Source: Tethya wilhelma (taxonomy: Eukaryota > Porifera > Demospongiae > Tethyida > Tethyidae). Taken from it: 64,000 nucleotides of DNA. The position numbers were made by a program, and so were the translations under genes. Shown piece by piece: positions 12,542-24,786 of this stretch; the stretch's first letter is position 1; each line of letters opens with the position of its first letter. The notes below the pieces were generated by a model. It ran no database searches. It worked only from the letters and a program-made list of their open reading frames with translations, and was not told the origin of the DNA. The stretch is taken from the NCBI GenBank assembly GCA_964030475.1, contig CAXIPT010000006.1, forward strand, positions 71,297 through 135,296, in the 5' to 3' direction.

Positions 12542-12706
12542 TTAATTTTATTGTTTGAGTTTTATATAATGTTATAGACTGTGAATATTTAATGTTTTTT
12601 AATGCTAAGTGTACTTGTTAAACTTTATAACCCTTAGAGCTATAGGTATAAGGTAGATATAAGGTACTCTTTGAAAATTAGTCTTGCATTTATGCTCATG
12701 ATTATA

Positions 12707-15174
12707 CTAAATAACATCACTTAGTTCATAGTCTAGATCATTTGCATCAAATTCCAACATAATATTGTCAGTGACATCATCTGCCTCATCTGATGGAACA
12801 CTACTGATGATGTTATCCAACCATCCACTTGCTATCTTTTTCCATCCAGGTTCACACGGATCATCGACGAATTCTGAGCTACTGTTCTCTAGGATATGTC
12901 TCGACATGTCAATAACATCCTTCCTAGCATCTCTTGTGGTATGCTTGCCCTGTGTACGAATGTTGTACATCTCACTGACAGTCTTGGCTGCATCCATGAG
13001 GAAAAGGGCACACAATGACACATCTTCGATGTGCTTTCTCGTCAGGTTGGATCCACTGCTTCTAAGGGCTAACTTGACCACACTGTATGTATTATAGACA
13101 GGGTATATAATACATGCATGACTATAAGTCAATGAATTATGTACAGGTTATAATGCTCCAACAGTTGATCTAGGGGCCTTCCATGTCCTGGCTTTCCACT
13201 CATGTTAATTGTCCTGTTGTGAACAGCAATGTAGGATATGTGTTTGGGGAATTCAGCCATTACGTTAATTACGTGGGTTGCAGCTTCTGTAGCATAGTTT
13301 TTTCGTCCAGTTGATAAAAATCGTGGGATCCAAAATCTGTAGTGTCTAACTATGTGCTGTCCATTTTCATAACGAATTGCATTACGTAGGTCAACATATA
13401 GAAAGAGAGATTGCACAATTCGTGACGATAGTGAATTGACATCAGATGTAGCAGCTCCAGGACACAAGACATTATCAACAATGTCTTCTGCTGTTTCCAG
13501 TAGCCACTGAGCAGAGCAGTGATGGAAAATGGGATCATCAGGTGTTTTTATATTTTTATGACATAAGTTGTGGTTATATATTTTTGGTACTGCCTATAAT
13601 ATTATACCTGGTACTTCCCTAGCCCAAACTAGACTGTCTCTCCTTGTGAGCTCTGGTACTCTCCACCTCTTTGAGCCCCTTATGTTTTTACAGGACATTT
13701 GATCACCTAATATTAGCTGGTGAATGTGCAGTGTTGTATAGTCTGTCCGTCATTGTGTGACTGTGGAACACTAGATTTATTGTACCTGATCATTTCCACT
13801 CATGTTGCCATCTTTAAAAATTTGTTCTAATATGAGGATCATGTTGTTTATGTATTTCTCATCCAGGAACAAGATTTTCAAAGGTACAGCTTGACCTTTC
13901 ACTGTAGGATGAGGACTCTCATCACAGGGTTTGTACTTCTGAAGATCTTCAAGAGCTTTGAACTCCCTAACTAAAAACTGCTGTGTGAACAAAACTGCCC
14001 TCACTCTCAGAATCTCACCGTCATCGGCGCTCGGCAAAATGTCAGTTGATGTAAGTGTACTTCGGGCACACTGTGGTGTTGAATCAGCCCAATCAACTTC
14101 CCATGGAGGCATGTTTGTTATTGGTATTGCCAACCTCGATGTTACGTTGATCATGCCTGAATGCATGTCTATAGAACACAGCACAACTAAATTTTAAAAT
14201 AATCATAGTTTAACTAATTATTTATACCTTGGCGTTCATGCTTTATTTTGCTGTGGAAATTCAGGTTGTCTAAAATCCATATCCAATGACCTTTGCTTAC
14301 CAACTCTGTGTAATTAGCTTCATGTGTGAGCTTTAGCAGGTATTTCCAGGTTGTTGAATATGATGTACAGACACCCGCATGATTGAGGACTGTCATGATC
14401 TTAAAAGTATAAAATTATTATAGATTAATGGTCATTTGATAGATTCATGATGATGATTAATTTTCGTTTATAATAGATGCATCTACCTTGCGATCAGTTG
14501 CCCGTGCCATCAGCATTATCCCCATTAAAAGCTGCCAAGCATTACAGTGTGAAGAGCGAGCATTCATAATGGAACAAATTGATGTAATTGCCTTCATTTC
14601 TTTTGGGTTGAAGTCTTCTTCATCTGCACTGTGAGTAGCTCCCAACTCATACACCAGATCCCATAAATGAGGTGCCTTATCCTTAATTTCAGCAGCAATA
14701 ACATCCAAAGAGAATGAATTAAAGGATTCTATTGAATCAAGCCCTCTTGACAACAGGCCACGTTGACGAGAAAGACTATCTGCTTCGTGAACATATGCAG
14801 ATTGTTGTGACTTGAGCTGCTCTATTTGCCTTTCCAAATCTCGTGTATGCTGTTCAAGTTCTGCAGTTTTAACTCTCTCGGCTCTTAACAGAGATTCATA
14901 ATCCGGTAATCTTTCCAAGCTCGAGTGGCGGGATACTGGAAGTTGTGAAGACTCTGGAGCCAGTGTTGTGTCCATGGGCATAGCCTCAATACCCATAATA
15001 CAGGTTACCTTGTCTTTGCCATATCTCCCTTTAGTGTGTTCTGGAAATGCTTCCTTTAATGCCTGCTGTACCTCCGTGTTTTTCACATTAGGAAAGGCTT
15101 TCTTAATGCACCCATTCAAATGTGAAAAGCGAACTCTTTTCACGTCGGGTCCACTAGCATCAGAATGAGTAGCT
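12707..15174 (-). CDS. DUF6589-like putative transposase, spliced
   Basis: Probable exons on the minus strand are 15174-14487, 14400-14228, 14168-13786, 13716-13608, about 13540-13146 and 13082-12707. The N-terminal exon has a coiled coil (Glu/Leu-rich, about 14780-14900). LDNLNFHSKIKHER (second exon) and LGDQMS (fourth exon) match conserved Asp-bearing blocks I remember from DUF6589 proteins, and NYATEAATH (fifth exon) may hold the acidic partner. All exons are open. Two things are unresolved: the acceptor before 13540 shows no clear AG, and the first coding exon with the start codon lies upstream of 15174. It is the only transposase candidate in an element with intact ends, so I infer it moves the element. 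The domain name rests on memory of motifs. Confidence 0.75.
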
Positions 15175-15789
15175 CTGTATTTTCTCTTTAACCTATTATT
15201 ATTATTATAAGCTCCCTAAATACCCATGGTTTTATTGTCTATAGTACACCATTTGTGTCTTTTGCTTACCAGTTTGTAACTGCAAGACATTGATCCATCT
15301 TGTTATTTCATGCCACATGCTCTGACTGATCTATTTATATGAATCCTTATTATTTCATTTTCATATTAATAATGTATGATTCCTTAAAATTATAAGTAAT
15401 TCATAATTATCACTTATAATTATGTTCACATTAATTTTGTGCTTACTAGACTATATTATCTGTTGTTGTTAAGAGAATTATATATGTATAATATTATAAT
15501 GATACTCTCCAAGTCAATATTAATGTTAAAACCCAAGTCTGATGCAGAACAATGTTTACAAAAATTAATGGTAATAATATTTTATCAAAAATAAACATAA
15601 TTATATTTAATACTCGGGACACTTCAAACAGTTAGCAGTAAATTTGTATTTCACTTTATACGGCAATCACGATTATTCTTCTGGTCTAGTATTATACCTG
15701 CAGTGAGAAAGATAATGCGTGGGAGTTAGCGGTTAAATTGCACGTGAATATTTTATACCACTTAGCTCGCGTCCACCTTGGCGTCCACC
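15175..15789 (-). promoter_or_regulatory. upstream region of the putative transposase gene
   Basis: AT-rich sequence between the first recognised coding exon and the right inverted repeat. On the minus strand CACTGCAG followed by GTATAATA near 15705 could be a splice donor of a 5' exon. No start codon can be fixed. Confidence 0.4.
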
Positions 15790-15882
15790 TCTACGTCACG
15801 CACGTGATATTTGATACCAGGCTCTCTCCCTCCTTATTTTCGTAGGAAATATTCGCGAGGGAGGAGCCTGGGAACGAGGCTA
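15790..15882 (-). repeat. RecQ element right terminal inverted repeat
   Basis: Exact inverse of 9925-10017 over 93 bp. The identity stops at GACGTAGA, after which the two sides are unrelated. Confidence 0.95.
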
Positions 15883-17117
15883 ATTCATCTCTTAAGAAGA
15901 GCAACCAGGTATCACAAAATAGTTCCAGGCAACTTCAGTGCATTTAATTCCAAATAACGCACACTTTTGTGTGTGGACAATTTGAATTTTCTAGAAGCTA
16001 ATGAATTATGCATGAGTGTAGAAATTAATGGCGGCCATATGGAGGAGGCGCTTCTCGCCTTGTATCTAGCTACTCAATGAGAGGCGTTAAAAACCGATGG
16101 CAAAAGCGACTGTCCCAGAAGAAACCAAGTTCATTCGTTCAAGAATCAGCTTCTGAAAGTGAATAGTCTCTGAGAAAAGTTGAGCCAAGATAGAAGAAGA
16201 AGAAGAAGAATAAGAAGAAGATTGAGGTTTGGCATGTTTGTGTTTGTTACTTTAGCGATGGTTTTAGGCCATGTTTTTGGGCTCATTAGAAAGAGAAAGA
16301 GCTAAATAGTAGCTTTAGAAGCCTTTTAGTGCTAAGCGCTCAGTTTTTGCAGAGTTATTCGCGTGAATATTTGTATTGCGCTAATGGGCCATCCGTGCCA
16401 TTCCTGTGTACCCAGTACTACCGTACTGGGAATAAAGTTTAGTATGTGTATACAACTATAATAGTGTACAATCCAAAGTACAATTATTATCTTTACAAGC
16501 ATTACAATGCTTAGCTTTCGCTTTCAATGTTATCTTTAAATAGGTTCTTTGGAACCGATCTGTATAGAAAAAACAATTAACATAGCGATTAGTTATTAAG
16601 ACATGCAGCACCCCATTATTAATTATAGTCAATATAAAGAAAACTGGCTACAATATCCTTTGGCTTTGGTTTACAAAAAATCAGCTAGACTAAGTCTTAT
16701 ACTTACTTCTCTTTCACTCTACTGGTACTAGCATCTGAAAGTCTTGGTGATCGCCTAGGTGAAGGAGTGGAAACCGTGGCACTAGTTTGTTTTAAACCAG
16801 CAATAGGCCTGTAGGTATATGTGCATGCACGTTTCGAGGACAAACATGTGGTTGTATTACTTCTTAATTGAAAAAAATAAACCACTTACTGTGAGGTTGA
16901 GGTAATAACAAAATCAGGTAGCTTCATTGTTTCTTCATACTCCCTTATAGTAACACCAAATGTGGCAAGTTTTCCAAGCATTGTATCAGTGTTATCTTGT
17001 GTTACTTCCTCTTTGAAAAATGTATAAACTTGCATGATAATAATTATGTATTTACTCTGGTCTAGCTCACAAACACACTCACTCAATAGCTCACACTCAT
17101 TCACTCCACACACACGC

Positions 17118-17121
17118 ATGT

Positions 17122-17151
<30 letters not shown>
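17118..17151. repeat. (CA)n microsatellite
   Basis: A short CA repeat in an intron of the KDZ-1 ATPase gene. Confidence 0.9.
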
Positions 17152-17154
<3 letters not shown>

Positions 17155-18008
17155 CACGGGTGTTGAGCATAATTTATTATCATCTTATAGGGTAATGTTG
17201 CCTTTATTTCGAAACTTCTTTGCAGCCAGTAGAGAACTTAGGTGCAAATTTTTGCCTGGTAGCTGCAGACAGTATCTAACTAGAGATGAAATACTTGTGG
17301 ACGTCCCTGCCAGAGATGTGGTGCCTACATAATAATAAGTATTAGTAAACTGGTGTAAGGCTTTGAAGTAGAATAACTAATGTTCTTGCATAATGTTGCT
17401 GGCATTTTAAGGCTTAACAACAATAATCATTGTCTTGTTGGGTATACATTATAATTACTAACCAATAGCTGTTAGATGTTGAATTTCCTCCTCTATTTTT
17501 CCACGGCCAGCAATGTATGCAGCATGCTGACAGCAAGTGTCAACATAGTTCTGAGCGGCAATAATGGCTTGTGGAGATATTTCGGAAGGGACATCCGACA
17601 CAATTATCTGTTCATTTTCAGCAATGTCGCAAAAAAGCACATGGAAAGCAGCAGAAACTCTAAGGACCTGTCCTTTGGCCATGCTTAGCATTCCTAAAAT
17701 AAAGTACATAATATGTAAGTCTGTGTATAGCTGCATCATGCAATTGAACTGTTGACATACCAGTCAGCAATTCATCCAGTACAGAAATTGAACAAATTTT
17801 ATCTTGAAGTGAATCAAAGTACTCTTTGTATTCTTTGCAGCTTTGTGGTATACTCAGTTCTAGCACTTGTTTTTCATTTGGCCTCCATATAGATGATAGT
17901 CGTTTAACTAAACATCAAATAATAAGTATAATTTATGTTACTGTGAATGTAGTTCTAATAAAAATCCCCATCAATATAATTTCATTTTCCTGGGGTGGAC
18001 AATTAATA

Positions 18009-18427
18009 CAGTGGAACCCCATGCAATCGTAGCTCCATACACTTATTAGTACTAAAGCACCCCCTGAACAGTGGACACCCTGCTATTCCATATAACGGAC
18101 ACACTTTTATGCACAACAATGACAAACGAACTTGCTATAATGAACAATTACCCACACACCTAAAAAAAAAACACCTGTTTTAAATTATGAGTGTGGCAGT
18201 TTGTCTACTTATGCCATGATTTTAAGTCTTAAATTGCCTCAGGATCTACGCTAGATGAGTTTTTTTTTAATGTTTTTATTGTACATCAGTAATATATGCA
18301 TCATGCACACACTGAATAGTCGTTATTAAATGTTAACAATACTGAAAAACCTCTCTGCTAAGGACACCTCGCTATAACGGACAAACTGGCTTTCCCCAAT
18401 GGTGTCCGTTATAGAGAGGTTCCACTG
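18009..18427. mobile_element. small TA-flanked inverted-repeat element (mariner/pogo-like), non-coding
   Basis: The ends are inverted: CAGTGGAACC at 18009 and GGTTCCACTG at 18427, each flanked by TA. The inner ends also pair around ATAACGGACA. With no open frame in 419 bp it is a non-autonomous element. The TA target and CAGTGGAACC end resemble pogo/Tigger-type families by memory. It lies in an intron of the KDZ-1 ATPase gene. Confidence 0.85.
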
Positions 18428-20130
18428 TATATACAGCATAAAGATTACGTGTACGTATATGTCATATGACACATGTATAGCATTGTACGATAAAATTTAA
18501 ACTAAGGAGAGCCTTATAGTAACAACATTGAACATATGCAGCATGTGCTTTGCACATGTGTATAGTACTATAGTTATGGCTTGATGGTTTAGATAGGTAT
18601 GTATAGTAACTCCTCCTAAATACAGTTTGTGAGTGGCAGTACACAAGCAATGATATCAACACGAAGATTCCTTAACTGCATTATAATTTACGATCTTGCA
18701 AGGGTCTGCAAGACCTGAAGTGAGGTTGGAATTGTATGAGGAGCTGAAGGCAAGAATATGACAGTATGTGTTTAGCCTTCTTCCATGCTCATAACAGCAA
18801 GTTTAAAGTTCAAACAACTCACGTGCACAAACCACAAACCATGCGAATGGCCTGCCTGGCAAAGCATTTTAATCATGATAAGCATTTCAACAACTTAAAT
18901 TGGATTATTGCATGTATGATGGCAACTTTTACCTAGGTAATCAGAAAAGCTCTCATTAACCATCTCGAGAGTGTCAAATTTTGCAAATGATGGCTTGGGA
19001 AATATCCACATGAATCGTTGTGTTAGACCCTATTCAATACTGGCTGGATGTTCTACAAGAGCTTTGGCGACACTAGGTTGAGTAAATCCTCCAACCGTGA
19101 GAGCAGTCCTTTCCATATGAAAGTTTGCATCTCCAGATACTGTACAGAAAAATTAGCATGGACAGCATGGTATTGAATTAGCATTTCAGTAGGTATATCC
19201 TTCACATGTACAACAATAGAGGATCTTTAAGCCTATATTTCTGGTAATGAGTTAATTGTCAAGAATTATGTCACCAGCAGCAGTGGAAAATGTTTTTTTT
19301 TTTGTTTTTTTTGATTTGTTAGATATTTTGTATAGTAAAACTTATATCCTGAGGCTAGAGTTAGCTTGCTTTAAGTGTATAATATCAATATTTACGTCCA
19401 CTGTACGATATACTACATTACATGTACAATTCATGTGAGACATGTATAATAGTATACTTACCAGTTGCACGTGTCCAAGATTTCCCAGTGTATAAAGAGA
19501 GAAAACTAGATAAATCATGTGAATCTGTGAGACTTTTGCCTCGATAGACATTGATTTGAGCCAAAAATGTCGATAATTCGTCATACATAGCTAGCAATTT
19601 GCAGTGATTAGTGGACATCAATTCACCCATTTTTTCATAGCTTGCTTGATCAAGCAGCCATGGGGGATCCACTCTTGTTAGTTTCAGCTTTGTTCGAACT
19701 TTTTGAAGAATGGTTGTAAGAAATGTGAATAAGGGCGTTTTCCCACTACCAGTAGGCATCGTAATAGCTATCCAAAGAATTGCTGGCTCAACCCATACGA
19801 TATTCGGTACGTGGACAGAACAGTGGGTGGTAAAGAAGCTTACTAACAGCAATATCCCACTAAGAATGGCTTCTGGTGGCATGTCAACAGCCTGTCCAAT
19901 TTGTTTACATCCCTATTATAGTAGATAAATTACAAAAAAAAATTAAAAAATCAAAAGCATAGCTACTTCTGTAAATCATAGCTGATGATGACATAAGAAT
20001 GGCTTAGTACCTTTGTTATGTGTTCTGGATACTTTTCCCAGTCCAAATTCAGGTCCCAACATCTTTGTAGTCTCTATTTTAATTCCCACACTTTGCAATC
20101 AGCACGTCCAGGGATTGAAGCAGTAGCCAT

Positions 20131-20248
20131 ATGAGTCACAACATGAAAAGTGTATCACTCAGAACATGTGCTTGCTGAGTGTGTGACAGCTGTCAACTCA
20201 GAACATGTGATATTAGGTTGAATATTCATTAGCTCTATCCAAGAAAAA
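20131..20248. promoter_or_regulatory. KDZ-1 two-way promoter region
   Basis: These 118 bp separate the start codons of the two divergent KDZ-1 genes. AGAACATGTG occurs twice, at 20161-20170 and 20200-20209, around the hyphenated palindrome GACAGCTGTC. The same ten bases occur in the matching gap of KDZ-2 at 59126-59135, although the surrounding sequence has diverged. Promoter function is inferred from position and conservation. Confidence 0.6.
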
Positions 20249-22841
20249 GTGGCTACCATGTTCTCTCTGCTAGCTGAGAGAATAAAGGATGTGTCAGTGT
20301 TAAGAAGATTGCAGTTTGCTGCCAAGTTTTACCCTCAGGGTGTACCCCAATATTCTGAGTATATTACATGTTTTAGTTTGAAATCTAGTAAAGGTGATAG
20401 AAACACTCTGTCACCTGAACAAGCCAATCAATTTGTGGATAATGTGCAATTTGCTGACAGTGGAGCACTGAGTTCAGATGTTGAACTCACTAGAGAGGCA
20501 ATATTGATGAAAAGATATGGGCAGGATGAGCCACTGGGAATAGTATTGATATCTAGCAATGAAAAGTGCAATGTTTGTGATTCTAAGTTGTATACTAGAG
20601 CTGATTGAGTGTCCAGAGTTACTATCTATCATGACCAGTTAGGTACTATACCTGGCACACACTTCATTAAATACTGTAGAAAAAAAGGATGCTCCTTTCA
20701 ACAGCACTATGGTTACTATACAACTGGTGACCCGAGTATCACAACCTACAATAAAGATTGGTCAACACTCGAGTATTTTCTTGCTACCAGAGAAACAGCT
20801 TTTAGTATGGACATGTTGAAGCGCCTCGATAAGGAGATTCTCATCAGTCAAATAAGCTATAAGCAGAGAGCTGAGCTGTACAACAACATCCATGTACAGT
20901 ATCACCAAAACGTGTAAGTGAAGTAATAGGACAGGGACGTTTTTCAAGGGAAACTAACTTAACCAAATTTTCTGAAAAAATATTTCACGTTTTTAATTTT
21001 TACAGATTGTAATAATACTATAGACACAATATGATCATAATTATTTGCCTGTCTTTGTTTCAAGGATCACCACCAAATTCATGTGCATTAATTAACTGAT
21101 CTGCAAAATTCTGAGTCAGATTCTAAATATTTAGAATCTAAAACACCCTGTTTAGAATTTAAACAAAATTTAATAGTTGTAGTACTATAATGATTTTTTA
21201 AATAGTAGTTTGCAAATGATATGCATAATATCATGTGCATATGTTAATTCTAAATCGACCGATAATTTTCCACATAAAGTGGGTGCAATTATGTCATCAA
21301 AAAAGAAAGTATATTTATACTGGAAACAGTTTGCTATATCAAATTAAATTACAGTTGCTGATTTCTCCCTATATTACTACCTTATTCTGTGTGAAAGTGC
21401 ATGATTAATTTACTCGAGTGGCACTCGCTCTAAGCTTACTATAACAATGATTTAATAATTATGCTTCATCATAGTTATGGTCACATTACAGGGAAAATTG
21501 TAGAGTTGATCGTATGTTGTTGGATAGGCGAAGACTTGAAGCTGCACACTTCAAATTTGCTGTACTAAATATTGTGGATTGGTTTAACATTGAGCCTCAA
21601 GTTAAATTTTCTTCGCAATTTGATGAAACATTGCTACAATTTACACCCATATTTCAGTGTGTATTTCACAAGAAGTATACAGGTAAATATAATTAAATTC
21701 AAATTGTCTAATACAATAATATAATTCCAAACCTATAATTAAAGGAACCTATAGGCCTCCCAACTGCCTGCTCGGTGCATGAATATGTTCATGAATGTAT
21801 ACTAAATTGACAAAAGGCTGCTCGAGCCACTCATGAGCTTTGCCAGTAGAACTAAGACTGAAATGCTCTTATGTTGCATGCTTGCGCAGTTCATGCTCAC
21901 AATGTAGAACAATGCAAATCACACACTGTTAAAATGGATTAGTACTTTAGAATAAGCAATGCCTTTTGCCTGTAGCCATGGAAATGTTTGATGTGGTTTT
22001 AAGTTCAAAGAATCTTCATTGGATAAGGATTGAATATTGAAGTATAAATTTTAACATCTATAATTAAGATTTACTCACTGTATAGGTATAGTGTAAAGTA
22101 TATGTGAACACTGCAGTGTAGATAGTTGTTAGCTCACATAAAAATTTTTTGAGGAGTACAATCATAGAATTTTTCATGGAAAGGCAATGCCAAATTTTGT
22201 AATTTAATTTTTGTGGATGATCAGGCAGCCTCGATCACTTCATAATTATATAATATTTCAAAACAACCTCAAATTTTTAATCTACATATATCAAGTGTAA
22301 ATATTTCCTTTTATTGATAAAGATTTGATTTATTGATTGATTAAACTAATATACGGTATAATGCTAGGGCATAGGTGTCAAAAAAAGGGATGTGGATCAG
22401 TGCTGGTTTTGGATGGAAACCAAAAAAACTGTCGGCAGGTTTGCAGTGCACAGGAAGCTGGTTTTGTTGAATATGACGGCCTCCCAGGAAAGGTAGTAAC
22501 TGGATGCATGAATACACCAGAGCAACAAAGCCTATTCTGTTCAACACACAAACTGCGGCAAGTTAAGCTACAATCACAGTCAGGTTCAAAAAAATTTGGG
22601 ACTGCACAATCGATCTTACAAAAGAGAGAAACAAGAAGTGCAACATTTTATGAGGTATATATTGTTTTGTCCTATATACTGTCATGACTGCCGTATGCAT
22701 ATATCATAATTATTAAGCATAATTTATTGTAATAATGCTTTAATGGTTGAAAGTATACACTTATGCATGTATAAAGTCCCGTATATATGAATGTATGTAA
22801 TTTAATTTAATTATTTTTTATTAATGTAATTTTCCAGTATA

Positions 22842-22846
<5 letters not shown>

Positions 22847-22889
<43 letters not shown>

Positions 22890-22895
22890 TGTGTG
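22847..22895. repeat. (TG)n microsatellite
   Basis: About 49 bp of TG repeat in the third intron of the KDZ-1 transposase. Confidence 0.95.
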
Positions 22896-24389
22896 CATCA
22901 TGAATATTCACGTAAACACCTCAATTATTGTTTCATAACAATCTAGGTTTTATGGGTAGGCAAAGAAGACTGTGCTGCCACATGGGAACCTGCTGAATGC
23001 ATTCCTGTAAAACTTATTGAAGAATTCGAACATGGCACAGTTTTTGGAGTGACAGATGAAATGTCAACCTCAGGAATTGGCCAGACATTACATACACTAA
23101 ATGTGAAACAAACTAGTCGGAATGAGTTGGAAATTTCCAAACGACCAATTGTGTTGGACAATGAAGGGTAATGCTAAATATCTAAAACTGCCTTTAAAAA
23201 AATATATTTTGTAAGACTGATATTGAACAACAATTGCAGTGTGATAATGAAAACATGCAAAATTGTGAAACTCTAACCAATCCTAATTAACTGCATGGTT
23301 ATTGCCCTCACAAACAAAATTATGATGACTAAACTATAATTATAATATTAATTATTAAATCATGTAGGGATTTTTTTTGACCATCACAACTGGTATTTTT
23401 TTTTGTGTATCTATATGTGTGTATATTATATTACACAGATCACTTGCAGTCCACAGGGATGATTCATGTGTGAACTGTAACACAAGAAAGAATAAGGAGA
23501 GATTACACTACCGCAGCGCAGGTAATTATTAAAAATTACAATAATACATGCATGGGCACATGTATACATTTTTTAAATACATGCATAATATTGTTCTGCA
23601 AATGCAAGGAGGTACAAAATAGTGCCCTAAATTTATATTGATTGCATGTTTACAGGTATTCTTGCAGGTGTTTGGCCATGTGGGGTGATAACTTTGGCAG
23701 CAGAATTGTTTATATCAGAGTCGATTTCACAAGTTTATGGCAGTGTACATAGCGTTTTCCACATGAACCCTTCACAAACTTGTGACATTAGTAAGTTATT
23801 ATGATCAGACTTAGGAGAACTAATTACGCTTTTTGGTTATTATTGTGCACTTCCATCAAAAAAGTCACAAGTAAATATGTTTTACACTTTTCCACTTATA
23901 TATTTCCCCAAAAATATCATGCTCACATTATACTGAATATCCTACCACTGCCTTTTACATAGTCTTGCAAAGCAAAACAATTTTCTAGGGTATGCCAGTT
24001 TTAGTGCCAACATGTTTTCCCTAGGCCTAATTTAAATGGTTCCAGGTTTACTGATGTATATGTATATATTGTTATGCAAAGAATTCTTAGTGTATGATGA
24101 CGGATGTCATTTAAAAATTTTTTCCATGAGAAATGGACTCACGGATACAGCCAAAAAAATTGCCACTACTGAAATAGTTATTGACAGAATGCACTTCTAA
24201 GGACATACAGATGAATGGTGCAGCAGAAACTGTAACCCTGATGATTTTGATGAGTTAAAAAATGTATGTTAATTTAGCATTTATAAATAGTGTCACAATC
24301 AATACATCAACGCTTATACATGCATAAACACAACAGGTTGATACAGAAGTTTGTGAGCAAACATTTGCCTGGTTATCAAGGTATTCAAG

Positions 24390-24565
24390 TGTAGTGACCA
24401 CTTGTTAATGCATGTTTGTTTACGTTTATTTACTCATCATTTTTGTAATCATCTGCATACAATTTCCTGGTCATGCTTTTCCACCTGACTACTGATCTCA
24501 CATCACTCTTAGTCAGTACTTTTACTTTGATGCTTTTAGGTTCTATATTCACCATTCACCTTATC
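24390..24565 (+). repeat. Gypsy-B 5' LTR, cut by the gap
   Basis: 176 bp matching 27368-27543 with one base difference, then Ns. Confidence 0.92.
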
Positions 24566-24786
24566 NNNNNNNNNNNNNNNNNNNNNNNNNNNNNNNNNNN
24601 NNNNNNNNNNNNNNNNNNNNNNNNNNNNNNNNNNNNNNNNNNNNNNNNNNNNNNNNNNNNNNNNNNNNNNNNNNNNNNNNNNNNNNNNNNNNNNNNNNNN
24701 NNNNNNNNNNNNNNNNNNNNNNNNNNNNNNNNNNNNNNNNNNNNNNNNNNNNNNNNNNNNNNNNNNNNNNNNNNNNNNNNNNNNNN
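24566..24786. other. assembly gap (221 N)
   Basis: A run of N. Sequence on the two sides belongs to the same retrotransposon, but far more sequence is missing than the run length allows. Confidence 1.

Larger units (their letters stand above)
9925..15882 (+). mobile_element. RecQ/DUF6589 transposon, 5,958 bp, looks recent
   Basis: Ends are inverted repeats starting TAGCCTCGTTCCCAGG, identical over 93 bp (9925-10017 against 15790-15882). The 9-bp target duplication ATTCATCTC is perfect at 9916-9924 and 15883-15891. The same nine bases occur once, undisrupted, in other copies of the host repeat (for example GAGATGAAT near 32600 and 41290), so the empty site is known. Two convergent spliced genes fill it: a RecQ-like helicase (10490-12541, plus) and a DUF6589-like putative transposase (12707-15174, minus), with 165 bp between their ends. 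Identical ends, perfect duplication and open exons point to recent movement. I recall helicase-bearing Academ transposons, but those have shorter target duplications, so the class is left open. Confidence 0.92.
9435..16438 (-). repeat. composite repeat copy split by the RecQ element
   Basis: The two parts 9435-9924 and 15892-16438 together make one copy of the ~1-kb composite repeat seen about ten times in the window, here in reverse orientation. Read on the minus strand it runs from ATTCCCAGTACGG (right edge, 16438), through a CTT-rich stretch, to the hairpin that ends ACTTGT-type at 9435. The 9435-9693 part is the terminal hairpin. The RecQ element interrupts it at ATTCATCTC. Confidence 0.9.
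16703..20130 (-). pseudogene. KDZ-1 DUF3987-like P-loop ATPase, spliced, two stops
   Basis: Exons run from an ATG at 20130-20128 leftward. The first (to about 20011) has an in-frame TAG. The second (about 19913-19460) carries the P-loop MPTGSGKTPLF and the acidic block MYDELSTFL, the likely Walker A and B. The third (about 19140-18930) carries TVGGFTQPSVAK and another TAG. Later exons lie at about 17900-17770, 17690-17460, 17330-17180, 17030-16890 and 16830-16703, the last basic and Ser/Pro-rich. The layout resembles DUF3987 proteins, primase-helicase-like ATPases, by memory of motifs. The KDZ-2 copy at 53642-59060 repeats it exon by exon. It is transcribed away from the KDZ transposase with 118 bp between start codons. 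DNA unwinding is inferred from the family. Confidence 0.75.
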
